Below, in pieces: positions 34,455 through 43,663 of a stretch of 64,000 bases of DNA. Source of the stretch: Larkinella knui (GTDB lineage Bacteria; Bacteroidota; Bacteroidia; Cytophagales; Spirosomataceae); assembly GCF_003858645.1 (NCBI RefSeq), contig NZ_RQJP01000004.1, positions 744,001 to 808,000 on the forward strand, given 5' to 3'. The position numbers and the translations under genes are program-made. The notes under the pieces were generated by a model. It saw only the letters and a program-made list of their open reading frames with translations. It had not been told where the DNA came from and ran no database searches. The first letter of the stretch is position 1; every line of letters starts with the position of its first letter.

Positions 34455-37400
34455 ATGAATCTCTCCGAATTTTCCGTCAAGAACTGGCAGTTTATGCTGG
34501 TCGTCTTCATCGCCGTGGTGGCGCTGGGCGTCAACTCGCTGTTCAACATGCCGCGGGGTGAAGACCCCGAATTTACAGCCCCTTCGTTTGCCGTCGTGAT
34601 CGTGTATCCCGGCACCGACGCCCAGGATATGGAAGAACTGGTGGTCGATCCGGCCGAAGCCCGTTTCAATTCGCTGGATGACATCAACCACGTGATCACC
34701 ACCATTGACGACGGTCTGGCGGTGTTGCGGGTGGAATACGATTATGGCGTCGATCCCGACGAAAAATACCAGGAAATGGTGCGGGAAGTCAACGCACTCC
34801 GGGCGCAGCTGCCGACGGATATTTTCAACATCGAAATCCGCAAATTTTCCCCGACCGACGTCAGCATTGTGCAGGTGGCTTTGCAATCGGAAGTGGCTTC
34901 CAACAAGGAACTGGGCGATTACGCCGATGCACTGAAAGAACGACTGGAAAAAGTCAAAAGCCTGAAAGGCGTGGAGGATTGGGGCTATCCGGCCAGCACG
35001 GTTCGCATTTCGTTGAACATCGACCGCATGGCGCAGGAAGGCATCGCCCTCAACCGCCTGATTGGCGCGTTGCAAGCCGAAAACCTGAACATTCCGGGCG
35101 GCAGTATCCAGGCCGGTTCGCGCAAATTCAACGTCAAAACCAGCGGGGATTACCAGACACTCGACGAGATCCGCAATACCGTGGTTTCGACCAATGGACA
35201 GAAGGTGATTTACCTCCGCGATGTGGCGGATGTCGATTTCAATTACGAAGACGAAACCCACATCACCCGCCTGAACGGGCACCGGGCGGTTTTGGTAACG
35301 GCGGGCCAGAAACTGGGTGAAAACATCGCGAAAGTGGGTGAGCAGCTGAATCCGGTTATCGAAGATTTTGCCAAAACGCTGCCGCCCCACATCAAACTCA
35401 TTAAAAGTTTCGACCAGGCCGCCAGCGTCAATGCCCGGCTGAGTCGGTTTGCCAAAGATTTCGGGATTGCCATTTTGCTGGTGGCCCTGACGCTTCTGCC
35501 ACTCGGCATTCGGGCCGCCCTCGTCGTCATGATTTCAATACCGCTTTCGCTGTCGATCGGACTTTCGTTGCTGAACATGTTTGGGTTCAGTATCAACCAG
35601 TTAAGTATCGTTGGGCTGATCGTTGCGCTGGGTATTCTGGTCGATGATTCGATTGTGGTGGTCGAAAACATCGAGCGGTATTTGCGGGACGGTTTTTCCC
35701 GACGCGACGCGGCTATTAAAGCCACGAAACAGATTACGCTGGCCGTTATTGGCTGTACGGTTACGCTGATTCTGGCTTTCCTGCCGTTGATGTTCCTGCC
35801 CGAAGCGTCCGGTGACTTTATCCGTTCGCTGCCAACGGCGGTGGTTACGACCATTCTGGCGTCGCTGCTGGTTTCGCTGACCATCGTGCCGTTCCTTTCG
35901 AGCCGGATATTGAAAGAAGAGCATAATCCGGAAGGGAACATTTTCATGCGGGCGCTGAAGAAACTCATCAGCGGATCGTATAGCCGTCTGTTGCACACGG
36001 CTTTGCGTCATCCGCTGATCACGTTGCTGGGCGCGCTGGCTATCTTTGGAGGTGCCCTCATGCTGGTGCCAAAAGTCGGATTTGCCCTGTTCCCGGCTTC
36101 CGAAAAACCGCAATTTCTGATCAATATCGAAACCCCCGAAGGCACGAGCTTGCAGGAAACCAACCGCGTTGCGCGCTACGTCGAGAGTCAACTGGGCCAG
36201 GAACCGGACGTGAAATATTTTACGACCAACGTCGGAAAAGGCAACCCGCGCATTTATTACAACATCATTCAACGGAACGAGGCTACCAATTTTTCGCAGT
36301 TTTTTGTGCAACTGCACGATATGCCGCCCGTTCAAAAACGGCAGATGATCGACAAGCTGCGGGATAAATTTAAGTATTATGCCAATGCGAAGATCGAGGT
36401 CAAGGATTTTGAGCAGGGCCCCGATCAGGAAGCTCCGGTGGCGATCCGGGTCTTTGGTGAAAATCTGGATACGCTCCGAACGGTGGCCGCCGATGTGGAA
36501 AAAGTGTTGAAAACGACGCCCGGCCTGATTTACATCAACAATCCGCTGGCAACGCGCAAAACCGATCTGCGGGTCAAGATTAACAAGGAAAAAGCCGGGA
36601 TGCTCGGCATGTCCGTTGCCGACATCAACCGCACGATCCGGCTGGCCATTGCCGGTTTGAACGTGGGGATTTTTAAGGATGAAGAAGGCGATGATTTCCA
36701 GATCAACGTCACGCTGCCAAAAGGCAAAGTGGCGGATTTGCGGGTTCTTAACAACCTGTATGTCAATACGCTGACCGGCGGCTCGGTTCCGCTCCGCCAG
36801 ATCGCTGACCTTCAATTCGAAACGTCGACCAACCAGATTCGGCACTACGACAAAGACCGCTACGTGACCGTTACGGGTTTTGTGAAAAGCGGTTATCTGG
36901 TCGACAATGTTTACAATGAAGTGATCAGAAAACTGGATACACTCAAGTTTCCCAACGATTTTCGCTACAAAGCCGCCGGCGAACTGGAAAGCCGGGAAAA
37001 ATCGTTCGGCGGGTTGGGCACGATTATTCTGATTACCGTCTTTGGCTTTCTGGCCGTCCTGATTCTGGAATTCGGCACGTTCAAAAGTACGCTGATTGTG
37101 CTGTCGGTCATTCCGCTGGGTATCATCGGAGCCATTGCCGCGTTGTTGCTATCGGGAAATCCATTCTCGTTTGTGGCCGTCATTGGGTTAATTGCCCTGA
37201 TTGGCATCGAAGTCAAGAACTCCATTCTGCTGGTCGATTTCACCAACCAGCTCCGCGAGCAGGGTATGCCCCTGGTGGAAGCCATTGAACAGGCCGGTGA
37301 GATTCGGTTTGTGCCTATTGTATTGACCTCACTCACGGCCATTGGCGGGCTGATTCCGCTGGCCATTGAGGGAAATCCACTCTATTCACCCCTGGCGTTG

Positions 37401-37529
37401 GTGTTGATTGGCGGTTTGATCAGTTCGACGCTGTTATCCCGGATTGTGACGCCGGTGTTGTATAAATTACTTCCACCCCGCGTTGAAATAAAAGTTGCCG
37501 AACTGGAACAAGAACCGGAGTTACTATAA
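34455..37529 (+). CDS. RND-superfamily efflux pump, inner-membrane subunit (AcrB/HAE1-like)
   Basis: The 1024-residue protein has the RND layout: TM1 near 12-30, a first large periplasmic loop (pore and docking domains), TM2-6 with the proton-relay motif GILVDDSIVVVENIERYL (two adjacent Asp) in TM4, a second loop, then TM7-12 (ILITVFGFLAVLILEFG; IGIEVKNSILLVDFTNQLRE; FVPIVLTSLTAIGGLIPLAI). It uses proton influx to export hydrophobic compounds through the adaptor and TolC. It closes the operon and is followed by a palindrome at 37567-37610 and an AT-rich gap. The transported compounds are not known. Confidence 0.96.
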   Translation: MNLSEFSVKNWQFMLVVFIAVVALGVNSLFNMPRGEDPEFTAPSFAVVIVYPGTDAQDMEELVVDPAEARFNSLDDINHVITTIDDGLAVLRVEYDYGVDPDEKYQEMVREVNALRAQLPTDIFNIEIRKFSPTDVSIVQVALQSEVASNKELGDYADALKERLEKVKSLKGVEDWGYPASTVRISLNIDRMAQEGIALNRLIGALQAENLNIPGGSIQAGSRKFNVKTSGDYQTLDEIRNTVVSTNGQKVIYLRDVADVDFNYEDETHITRLNGHRAVLVTAGQKLGENIAKVGEQLNPVIEDFAKTLPPHIKLIKSFDQAASVNARLSRFAKDFGIAILLVALTLLPLGIRAALVVMISIPLSLSIGLSLLNMFGFSINQLSIVGLIVALGILVDDSIVVVENIERYLRDGFSRRDAAIKATKQITLAVIGCTVTLILAFLPLMFLPEASGDFIRSLPTAVVTTILASLLVSLTIVPFLSSRILKEEHNPEGNIFMRALKKLISGSYSRLLHTALRHPLITLLGALAIFGGALMLVPKVGFALFPASEKPQFLINIETPEGTSLQETNRVARYVESQLGQEPDVKYFTTNVGKGNPRIYYNIIQRNEATNFSQFFVQLHDMPPVQKRQMIDKLRDKFKYYANAKIEVKDFEQGPDQEAPVAIRVFGENLDTLRTVAADVEKVLKTTPGLIYINNPLATRKTDLRVKINKEKAGMLGMSVADINRTIRLAIAGLNVGIFKDEEGDDFQINVTLPKGKVADLRVLNNLYVNTLTGGSVPLRQIADLQFETSTNQIRHYDKDRYVTVTGFVKSGYLVDNVYNEVIRKLDTLKFPNDFRYKAAGELESREKSFGGLGTIILITVFGFLAVLILEFGTFKSTLIVLSVIPLGIIGAIAALLLSGNPFSFVAVIGLIALIGIEVKNSILLVDFTNQLREQGMPLVEAIEQAGEIRFVPIVLTSLTAIGGLIPLAIEGNPLYSPLALVLIGGLISSTLLSRIVTPVLYKLLPPRVEIKVAELEQEPELL

Positions 37530-37566
37530 ATACGAAATAAGTACTATCTGTTTTTATAATAGACTC

Positions 37567-37610
37567 TATAACCGGAGATGGCAACTTATAAGTTACCATC
37601 TCCGGTTATA
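37567..37610. repeat. Near-perfect 44-base palindrome after the RND pump gene
   Basis: Two 22-base halves meet with no loop and differ from perfect symmetry at one pair; the centre is AACTTATAAGTT and the edges TATAACCGGAGATGG and its complement. It lies 37 bases after the pump stop. There is no T run, so it is not a standard terminator, though it could still act on the 3' end of the mRNA. Confidence 0.8.
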
Positions 37611-37942
37611 CACAAATACGTAGTTCTATTAACAGATATTTTTAATGATATATTAGAAAAAATATGAAATTATTTTTGCGACCCATTTGTGTCTTTCTAA
37701 AGAAACATTAATCTTTGTCTTAAGATACGAATTTGCTTGTGCAGGTATTAAAAAATAAAGACTATCTCCAGTGGAAATAGCCTTTACAGTAATTGTAGTT
37801 ATCTTTATGAAACCTTAATTAAGTTATTTGTCCAAATTCTTGGTTAACTTAATCGCAGCTTGACAAAATTACTATTTTATATTTTAATTCTGGTTGCTGT
37901 AAAGCAATTGTAGGTGTGCTGGAGAGCAACTTTTTAGTGCAT
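37611..37942. other. AT-rich intergenic region
   Basis: About 330 bases with no gene. It holds one symmetric hairpin, 37757-37785 (AAAG, CTAT and TCCA blocks pairing with TGGA, ATAG and CTTT, with two A-C mismatches), preceded by an A run, which may be a degenerate terminator on the minus strand. A further short TTGCT/AGCAA hairpin lies near 37890-37905. Confidence 0.45.
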
Positions 37943-38542
37943 TTACGGGAGTAGATCTAGTTTTATTTTTTGCCCCCTCAGTCTGCTGAGTGTAAACCGG
38001 GACAGCCCAAGGTAGGAGGCTATGTGTTTCAAAGGGGCCCTGGTGCAGATACTGGGGTATTGCAAACAAAAGCGGTAATACCTTTCTTCCGCCTTCAGCA
38101 TCCGGAGCGAACGAATGCGTTCATCCGAGATCAAAAGGTATTTTTCGCTTAGAATCCTGCCGATCCTATTGGCGATCGGATGCGTATAATACAGCTGTTG
38201 TAAATCGGAATAAGAAATAAATAATAGCTGGGAATCTTCCAGTAATTCTATATTTTCAAAAGAAGGTTTTTCTCTTAAAAAGCTATAAATAGACGAAACG
38301 AACTCTCCTTCAGCTGCAATCCATCCTGTTACTTCTTTTTCGTCTAAAAAATAATAACTTCTTATCAACCCTTTACCGATATAAAATACTTTATCGCTGA
38401 TTTCACCTATTGATAACAGATGAGTTCCTTTTGGTAATTTTTGACTGTTTAAATAAGGGTATAACAGCGATTTAGTTTCTTCGTTTATCGGACAAATCTC
38501 GAGCAAAGTATCCAGGAACTGAGAATATAAAATTTCTTTCAT
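37943..38542 (-). CDS. Crp/Fnr-family transcriptional regulator
   Basis: The 199-residue protein has an N-terminal cyclic-nucleotide-binding-type beta roll (LPKGTHLLSIGEISDKVFYIGKG, then IRSYYFLDEKEVTGWIA) and a C-terminal helix-turn-helix (APLKHIASYLGLSRFTLSRLRG, about 167-188). The phosphate-binding RxS motif of true cAMP receptors is not seen, so effector binding is uncertain. The gene is clearly AT-richer than its neighbours (one 60-base line, 38221-38280, is 27% GC) and stands in an AT-rich patch, suggesting a different origin or weak selection. Its target genes are not apparent. Confidence 0.9.
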   Translation of the reverse strand: MKEILYSQFLDTLLEICPINEETKSLLYPYLNSQKLPKGTHLLSIGEISDKVFYIGKGLIRSYYFLDEKEVTGWIAAEGEFVSSIYSFLREKPSFENIELLEDSQLLFISYSDLQQLYYTHPIANRIGRILSEKYLLISDERIRSLRMLKAEERYYRFCLQYPSICTRAPLKHIASYLGLSRFTLSRLRGQKIKLDLLP

Positions 38543-38676
38543 GGATCGGGAAGTTTTATCTAAACGCGTTGTTCACTGCAGAAGTAGACGTAATTTCGGC
38601 TCGTAAGTCACATCGTAGGCAAGAAATAGTTGTCTTTATGCAAACGATAGTGATTAAAGGCGCAGATTAATAGTCA

Positions 38677-38711
38677 TTTGCTATTATATAGTAACAAATA
38701 TTTTAAATTTG
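38677..38711 (+). promoter_or_regulatory. Possible promoter of the DUF2141 gene
   Basis: TTTG at 38677-38680 and TAAATTTG (exact TAnnTTTG) at 38704-38711. The 23-base spacer is a few bases longer than usual. A transcript would start near 38718, about 55 bases before the ATG at 38774. Confidence 0.45.
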
Positions 38712-38773
38712 CCGCTGAATCAAAACATCTGCCCAGGGTTTCCGTTTAAGGGAAAACTGAAATCAGGAATTCT

Positions 38774-39184
38774 ATGCACTTCTTTTTTGCGTTACAACTG
38801 CTTGCCTTTAGTCCTTTTAATACGGATGCAAAATTCATCGTGGAAGTTCAGAATGTCAGACAACACACCGGTCAGATTCGGGTTGGCCTTTATAAACCCT
38901 GTGATAATTTTCCCATGGGTTGCAAACCCGTTGTCAGCCAAACCGTTGAGGTAACCGGCAGCAGCGTCAAAATTACCTTTCCCGTCAAACCGGGGGACTA
39001 TGCCATCGCTCTTTTTCACGATGTCAATGGGAATGGGAAAATGGATAAAAAGGCATTTGGTATCCCGAAAGAACCCTACGGATTCAGCAATAATTACCAC
39101 CCGCGACTCTCTGGACCCGCCTTTGACGACTGTCGGGTGCGCATCAACGAGACGGGAAAAACGATTTCGATAAAATTAATCTGA
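38774..39184 (+). CDS. DUF2141-domain secreted protein
   Basis: The 136-residue protein has a signal-like N-terminus (FFFALQLLAFSPFNTDA) and the DUF2141 beta-sandwich: IVEVQNVRQHTGQIRVGLY, then PVKPGDYAIALFHDVNGNGKMDKKAFGIPKEPYGFSNN, with the NGNGKMD acidic loop and GIPKEPYGFS typical of the family. The family is common in Bacteroidota and is exported; its role is unknown. It lies 58 bases upstream of guaB on the same strand but probably has its own promoter. Confidence 0.9.
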   Translation: MHFFFALQLLAFSPFNTDAKFIVEVQNVRQHTGQIRVGLYKPCDNFPMGCKPVVSQTVEVTGSSVKITFPVKPGDYAIALFHDVNGNGKMDKKAFGIPKEPYGFSNNYHPRLSGPAFDDCRVRINETGKTISIKLI

Positions 39185-39242
39185 GTGGTGAAGTTTTTTT
39201 TAGTAACTTTACCCGGCAAATAACATATCCTGCTTATTTGCT

Positions 39243-40715
39243 ATGAGCTTAGACTCCTCGAAATTCCTCTACGAAGCACTTACTTACGACGACGTACTTC
39301 TTTTGCCTGCTTTTTCGGAGGTTCTCCCCCGCGATACCCAGACAACTACCCAACTTACCCGCAACATCCGGCTGAACATTCCGCTCATTTCGGCGGCTAT
39401 GGATACCGTCACGGAATATGACCTCGCCATTGCGATGGCGCAGGAAGGCGGAATTGGTATTATTCACAAAAACATGAGCATCGAACTGCAGGCCGAGCAG
39501 GTTCGAAAAGTAAAACGCTCGGAAAGTGGGATGATTATTGACCCGATCACACTCATGGAAGGCGCAACGCTGGCCGATGCGCATCAGATTATGCGTGAAT
39601 TTAAAATCGGCGGTATTCCCGTTGTCGATGCATCCAATAAACTCATCGGTATTCTGACCAACCGGGATCTGCGGTTTCAAACGGAGTTGTCGAAACCCGT
39701 GACGGATATCATGACCCGCGAGAATCTGATCACGGCCCGCGAGAAAATTACGCTCGAAGAAGCCGAAAGCATTCTGCAACAGTATAAAATTGAGAAACTG
39801 CCGATCATCGACGATCAAAACCACCTCGTCGGACTGATTACCTACAAGGACATTCTGAAAAAGAAAAGCCATCCCAACGCCTGTAAAGATGAACTGGGGC
39901 GGTTGCGCGTGGGAGCTGCCGTGGGCGTAACGCCTGATCTTCACCGCCGGATTGAAGCGCTGGTGAAAGCGGGCGTTGATGTGATCAGTGTCGATACGGC
40001 ACACGGCCACTCGCAGGGCGTTATCGATGCGGTGAAAGGCATCAAAGCGCAGTTTCCGAAGCTGGAAGTGATTGCCGGTAATGTGGCCACGGGCGAGGGA
40101 GCGAAAGCGCTGGCCGACGCGGGTGCCGATGCGGTAAAAGTGGGCGTAGGGCCGGGCAGTATCTGTACCACCCGAATCATTGCCGGGATCGGAATGCCGC
40201 AGTTGACGGCGGTTTACGAATCGGCTAAAGCACTGAAAGGTACGGGCGTTCCGGTGATTGCCGATGGCGGTATTCGCTTTTCGGGTGACATTACGAAAGC
40301 CATTGCGGGGGGCGCTTACACGGTCATGGTGGGTTCGTTGCTGGCCGGAACCGAGGAAGCACCGGGCGAAGTGGTCCTCTACGAAGGTCGCCGGTTTAAA
40401 ACCTATCGTGGAATGGGTTCGGTCGAAGCGATGGAAGAAGGTTCGAAAGACCGGTATTTTCAGGATGCGGAAGATGATATCAAGAAACTGGTACCGGAAG
40501 GAATCGTGGGGCGCGTTCCCATCAAGGGCCGCGTTGCCGAGATTATTTATCAGTTGGTGGGCGGTTTGAAGGCCGGTATGGGCTATTGCGGAGCGAAGAA
40601 CATCGAAACGCTGCAAGATGCCAAGTTCGTCAAAATCACGTCTGCCGGTGTTCGCGAGAGCCATCCGCACGACATTCAGATTCAGAAAGAAGCACCGAAT
40701 TATTCGTCCCGGTAA
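39243..40715 (+). CDS. guaB: Inosine-5'-monophosphate dehydrogenase
   Basis: The 490-residue protein oxidises IMP to XMP with NAD+, the rate-limiting step to GMP. The (beta/alpha)8 barrel is split by a pair of CBS domains (about 95-210). The catalytic loop [12 protein letters not shown] holds Cys308, and the flap carries the Arg-Tyr region ([10 protein letters not shown]). The IMP phosphate site [11 protein letters not shown] is present. It starts [20 protein letters not shown], the standard N-terminus. TAACTTTA at 39204-39211 is a weak -7 candidate. A hairpin repeat follows its stop codon directly. Confidence 0.97.
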   Translation: MSLDSSKFLYEALTYDDVLLLPAFSEVLPRDTQTTTQLTRNIRLNIPLISAAMDTVTEYDLAIAMAQEGGIGIIHKNMSIELQAEQVRKVKRSESGMIIDPITLMEGATLADAHQIMREFKIGGIPVVDASNKLIGILTNRDLRFQTELSKPVTDIMTRENLITAREKITLEEAESILQQYKIEKLPIIDDQNHLVGLITYKDILKKKSHPNACKDELGRLRVGAAVGVTPDLHRRIEALVKAGVDVISVDTAHGHSQGVIDAVKGIKAQFPKLEVIAGNVATGEGAKALADAGADAVKVGVGPGSICTTRIIAGIGMPQLTAVYESAKALKGTGVPVIADGGIRFSGDITKAIAGGAYTVMVGSLLAGTEEAPGEVVLYEGRRFKTYRGMGSVEAMEEGSKDRYFQDAEDDIKKLVPEGIVGRVPIKGRVAEIIYQLVGGLKAGMGYCGAKNIETLQDAKFVKITSAGVRESHPHDIQIQKEAPNYSSR

Positions 40716-40718
40716 GCT

Positions 40719-40793
40719 GTACCTGCGGACTTTAGTCCGTATTTTAGTTCCTTAGGAGCCAGACTCCGCAAACGGACTAAAGTTCGTAGGTAC
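40719..40793. repeat. Inverted repeat after guaB, 22-base arms
   Basis: Arms 40719-40740 and 40772-40793 pair with two mismatches; the shared core is GGACTAAAGT/ACTTTAGTCC. It starts four bases after the guaB stop and is followed by an A run, so on the plus strand it is not a standard terminator. No second copy of this core was found in the window. Confidence 0.75.
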
Positions 40794-40857
40794 AAAAAAA
40801 ATGCAATATAACTCCGCACTTTTTCAAGGCAGACAATAAAAACCGGGTTTGCCCGTT

Positions 40858-41193
40858 ATGAGAAAACAGTCACAGACCATTTACGAGGTCACTATTCTGT
40901 ACATTGGTTCCCTCAATGCGCTCCGTCAGCGCGAACCCTTCATTGTTTTCTTTTCCAATCTCAAAAAAGCCGTTGAAACTATCATTGGCCAATTGGCACT
41001 GAACGGCTGGCCGGTTAAAGTAAATTATACGGCGGTTTACCGAAGCTTGAAGCAACGCGGCAGTTACCAGTGTGATTTCGACGTCGCCGGTGCCAAAGTA
41101 TTCCGCATCCGCATTGTTCCTCAGACGCTGAATCCGGTATTGACGACGATGGGCATCGACGAAAAACCCGCGGAGCCGACGCGCAAGAAGTAA
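40858..41193 (+). CDS. Small hypothetical protein
   Basis: The 111-residue protein (MRKQSQTIYEVTILYIGS...) is basic with mixed alpha/beta character (FIVFFSNLKKAVETIIGQLAL; KVFRIRIVPQTLNPVL) and a Lys/Arg-rich tail. It has no signal peptide, membrane segment or recognised domain. The frame can be read from a TTG at 40849, but ATG 40858 is preferred. It is convergent with the MsmK gene; the two stop codons are seven bases apart inside AACCCTG-GT-CAGGGTT. Function unknown. Confidence 0.65.
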   Translation: MRKQSQTIYEVTILYIGSLNALRQREPFIVFFSNLKKAVETIIGQLALNGWPVKVNYTAVYRSLKQRGSYQCDFDVAGAKVFRIRIVPQTLNPVLTTMGIDEKPAEPTRKK

Positions 41194-41208
41194 ACCCTGG
41201 TCAGGGTT
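41193..41208. terminator. Short palindrome joining two convergent 3' ends
   Basis: AACCCTG-GT-CAGGGTT spans the last base of the plus-strand stop codon and the first codons (from the 3' end) of the MsmK gene. It could act as a minimal bidirectional 3' hairpin; there is no T run. Confidence 0.35.
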
Positions 41209-42307
41209 GTATCGCCTGCTCCGTCTGCGCGTCGAAAAAATGGAATTTAGTGGAATCCCAAAAAAGATCGATTCGCTGACCGAACGACAGATTTTGTTCG
41301 GCCGAAAGTCGGGCGATAAACCGTTGATTCTCCACTAAAAAGTACGCCAGTGTTTCGCTGCCCATATTTTCGAGGGCTTCAACCACGACCGGTTGCCGGT
41401 GAAACGTCCGATCCGTGAACGGCTGGTGGCTGATGCTTTCGGCCCGAATGCCCAGCACAACGGTTTTGCCGCGATACGGTTTTAAGGCATTTCCATAGCC
41501 GGTTTCTGCCAGATCGATCATCACCTCCTGGTTCGGGCTTTCAAAACGCAGTGGCCCCGCGTCCGTAATCCGGCCGGACAGAAAATTCATCGGCGGAGTG
41601 CCGATAAAACCGGCTACAAACTGATTGACCGGGTGATTGTATAAATTTAAGGGCGTATCATACTGCATCACATCGCCATTGCGCAAGACCACAATCCGGT
41701 CGCCCAGCGTCATGGCTTCGACCTGATCGTGGGTCACATAAATCATCGTCGCGCTGAGTTCGCGGTGCAGTTTCTGCAATTCGATCCGGGTTTGACCCCG
41801 CAGTTTGGCATCGAGGTTACTGAGGGGTTCATCGAAGAGAAAAACCTGCGGATTGCGGACGATGGCCCGACCAATGGCCACGCGTTGCCGTTGGCCGCCC
41901 GACATATCCTTGGGTTTTCGATCGAGCAAATTTTCGATTTCGAGCAGCCGGGCGGCTTTGGATACCCGCTCCCGGATTTCGTCTTTGGGCAACCCGCGCA
42001 GTTTTAGCCCGAACGCCATGTTTTCAAACACCGTCATGTGCGGATACAGGGCGTAGTTCTGAAAAACCATGGCAATGTCGCGCTCACTGGCCGGGACATC
42101 GTTCATGCGCCGGTCGCCAATGAATAATTCGCCATCGGTGATGGTTTCCAGTCCCGCAATCATGCGCAGCAAGGTAGATTTTCCGCAACCGGACGGCCCC
42201 ACCAGCACCACAAACTCCTTGTCGTTGACGTCGATACTGACATCCTGAATCACCCGCGAATCACCCGTGTAGGCTTTGGCGATGTGTTTTAACCGGACTT
42301 CTGCCAT
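41201..42307 (-). CDS. Sugar ABC transporter ATP-binding subunit (MalK/MsmK/UgpC type)
   Basis: The 368-residue ATPase has Walker A GPSGCGKST (37-45), signature MSGGQRQRVAIGRA (135-148), Walker B VFLFDEP (155-161), D loop LSNLDAKLR and switch His in THDQVEAM, followed by the C-terminal regulatory OB folds (TOBE) found in sugar importers. ATG 42307 is chosen; the open frame reaches 42379 without family similarity. It should energise the MalF/MalG-type permeases at 43664-45361. MsmK-type ATPases can serve several importers. It is the last gene of the SusCD-ABC operon, nine bases from the preceding gene. Confidence 0.95.
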   Translation of the reverse strand: MAEVRLKHIAKAYTGDSRVIQDVSIDVNDKEFVVLVGPSGCGKSTLLRMIAGLETITDGELFIGDRRMNDVPASERDIAMVFQNYALYPHMTVFENMAFGLKLRGLPKDEIRERVSKAARLLEIENLLDRKPKDMSGGQRQRVAIGRAIVRNPQVFLFDEPLSNLDAKLRGQTRIELQKLHRELSATMIYVTHDQVEAMTLGDRIVVLRNGDVMQYDTPLNLYNHPVNQFVAGFIGTPPMNFLSGRITDAGPLRFESPNQEVMIDLAETGYGNALKPYRGKTVVLGIRAESISHQPFTDRTFHRQPVVVEALENMGSETLAYFLVENQRFIARLSAEQNLSFGQRIDLFWDSTKFHFFDAQTEQAIQP

Positions 42308-42315
42308 AGCCGTTT

Positions 42316-43620
42316 TTACTTGTATTTTTCCAGCAGCTGCAAAGCCGCCGGGTAGGTCTCTATTTTCTGAAAAGCCCACAAAGCCTCGATGGTCGATTCG
42401 GCTCCGGAATTCCGGTTGACGTTCGTGGCCGACGAGATTCCGTCGAAACAGCGGCCGGTTGTGGCGTCGTACATTTTCACGTTAGCCGGATTCGCGCCCA
42501 GAAACCAGCCCGTCAATTGCGCGGCTAAATCCGCATACCGGGCTTCTTTCGTTTGGTCATACGCTTCCAGAGTCGCCCAAACCAGGGGCCGGACGCCGTA
42601 GGCAATCTGCGCAAACCGGGAAGTTTTTGTTGCGGTAATTTCAGTGCCTTGCTGCTTCACTTCAAACGACTCCAGAAAGCCCTGCTTCAGCAGATACGGA
42701 TAAAAATAATCGATTTCGCGCTTCGCCACATCGATCCAGGCAGTTTTGTTCAGGGCCTTTCCGACTCGCAGCAACGCATACGCCTGGTCGCTTCCGTAGG
42801 CATGCCAGGCGTTTTCAAAACTCAGAATGGCACCGTACGGAAAATGAGTGGCGTCGCCCTGCTGCATCAAAACGATGCCTTCGCCCAGCAATTCGATAAG
42901 TTTCAAGGCCTGCGCATCGGGCGTTTGCTGGTGGTAATTCAGCAATCCCAGCATCATGATAGCGGCCTGGTCGGTGCCCGAGCCGTAGGGCAACCACTTC
43001 GGCACTTTCAATCCCTGAATGAAATTCATTTCCATCGGTTTGTTACCAAAGTCGCGAATCATGTTGGTAACCAACTTCTGATTAGCCGTCTGGATTCGCG
43101 CAGCCACCGTTGCATCGGCTTTCTGAAAATACGGATACGCTTCGCTCAAATACCACAACGCCCGCCAGGACCACCAATTGGGCTGGTTGACACTGGTTTG
43201 GTAGGTTTTGTTGATCGTGCGATCGGGCCATAAAAAGTTGTAGAAATAGCCATTGTCCGACTGCAACTGGAGCACAAACTCCGTCATTTTTCGCAACTTG
43301 TCCTGTTTGCCGGTATTCGTTGCCAGATCCGGTTCGCGCAACACAAACAAAGCTGCCCGGGCCACATCGTCGATGCAGGTAAACCCTTCGTCGTCATCAC
43401 CAATCAGATCATAATTCGGCGCATTGCTGTAAATGGCAATTGTGCCTACTTCCGCGCCGTTTGGCAGTTTGAAGGTCTGGTAAAGATGATCCAGATGGCC
43501 CAGATTGACCTGGCGGTTTGCGGGTGTCGGCTCCGGTGTTGCGGGTGTTTTTTTACAGGAAAAAGCCAGTAATACCAGCTGAATCAGCACCAGGCCAACG
43601 GTCGTATTTCGTTTTGTCAT
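42316..43620 (-). CDS. Putative six-hairpin (alpha/alpha-toroid) glycosidase-like lipoprotein
   Basis: The 434-residue protein has a lipobox (LLAFSC, Cys22). The mature part is helical with repeated aromatic/Asp motifs: GDDDEGFTCIDDVARAALF, LQLQSDNGYFYNFLW, PNWWSWRALWYLSEA, SFENAWHAYGSDQAYALLR, and a C-terminal WFLGANPANVKMYDATTG ... NRNSGAESTIEALWAF. This pattern fits (alpha/alpha)6-barrel carbohydrate enzymes, with several acidic residues that could be catalytic, but I cannot assign a GH family. Placed between the permease and ATPase genes, it probably trims the imported oligosaccharide in the periplasm or at the membrane. Confidence 0.7.
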   Translation of the reverse strand: MTKRNTTVGLVLIQLVLLAFSCKKTPATPEPTPANRQVNLGHLDHLYQTFKLPNGAEVGTIAIYSNAPNYDLIGDDDEGFTCIDDVARAALFVLREPDLATNTGKQDKLRKMTEFVLQLQSDNGYFYNFLWPDRTINKTYQTSVNQPNWWSWRALWYLSEAYPYFQKADATVAARIQTANQKLVTNMIRDFGNKPMEMNFIQGLKVPKWLPYGSGTDQAAIMMLGLLNYHQQTPDAQALKLIELLGEGIVLMQQGDATHFPYGAILSFENAWHAYGSDQAYALLRVGKALNKTAWIDVAKREIDYFYPYLLKQGFLESFEVKQQGTEITATKTSRFAQIAYGVRPLVWATLEAYDQTKEARYADLAAQLTGWFLGANPANVKMYDATTGRCFDGISSATNVNRNSGAESTIEALWAFQKIETYPAALQLLEKYK

Positions 43621-43663
43621 TTATCGTTTCTTTTAAAATGCCCCCGACGGAGGCAGTAAACTT

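Noticed and set aside
39249-40670. A 473-codon open frame on the minus strand opposite guaB
   Set aside because: Antisense shadow of a highly conserved gene; composition (His, Asn, Phe-rich) is typical of mirror frames.
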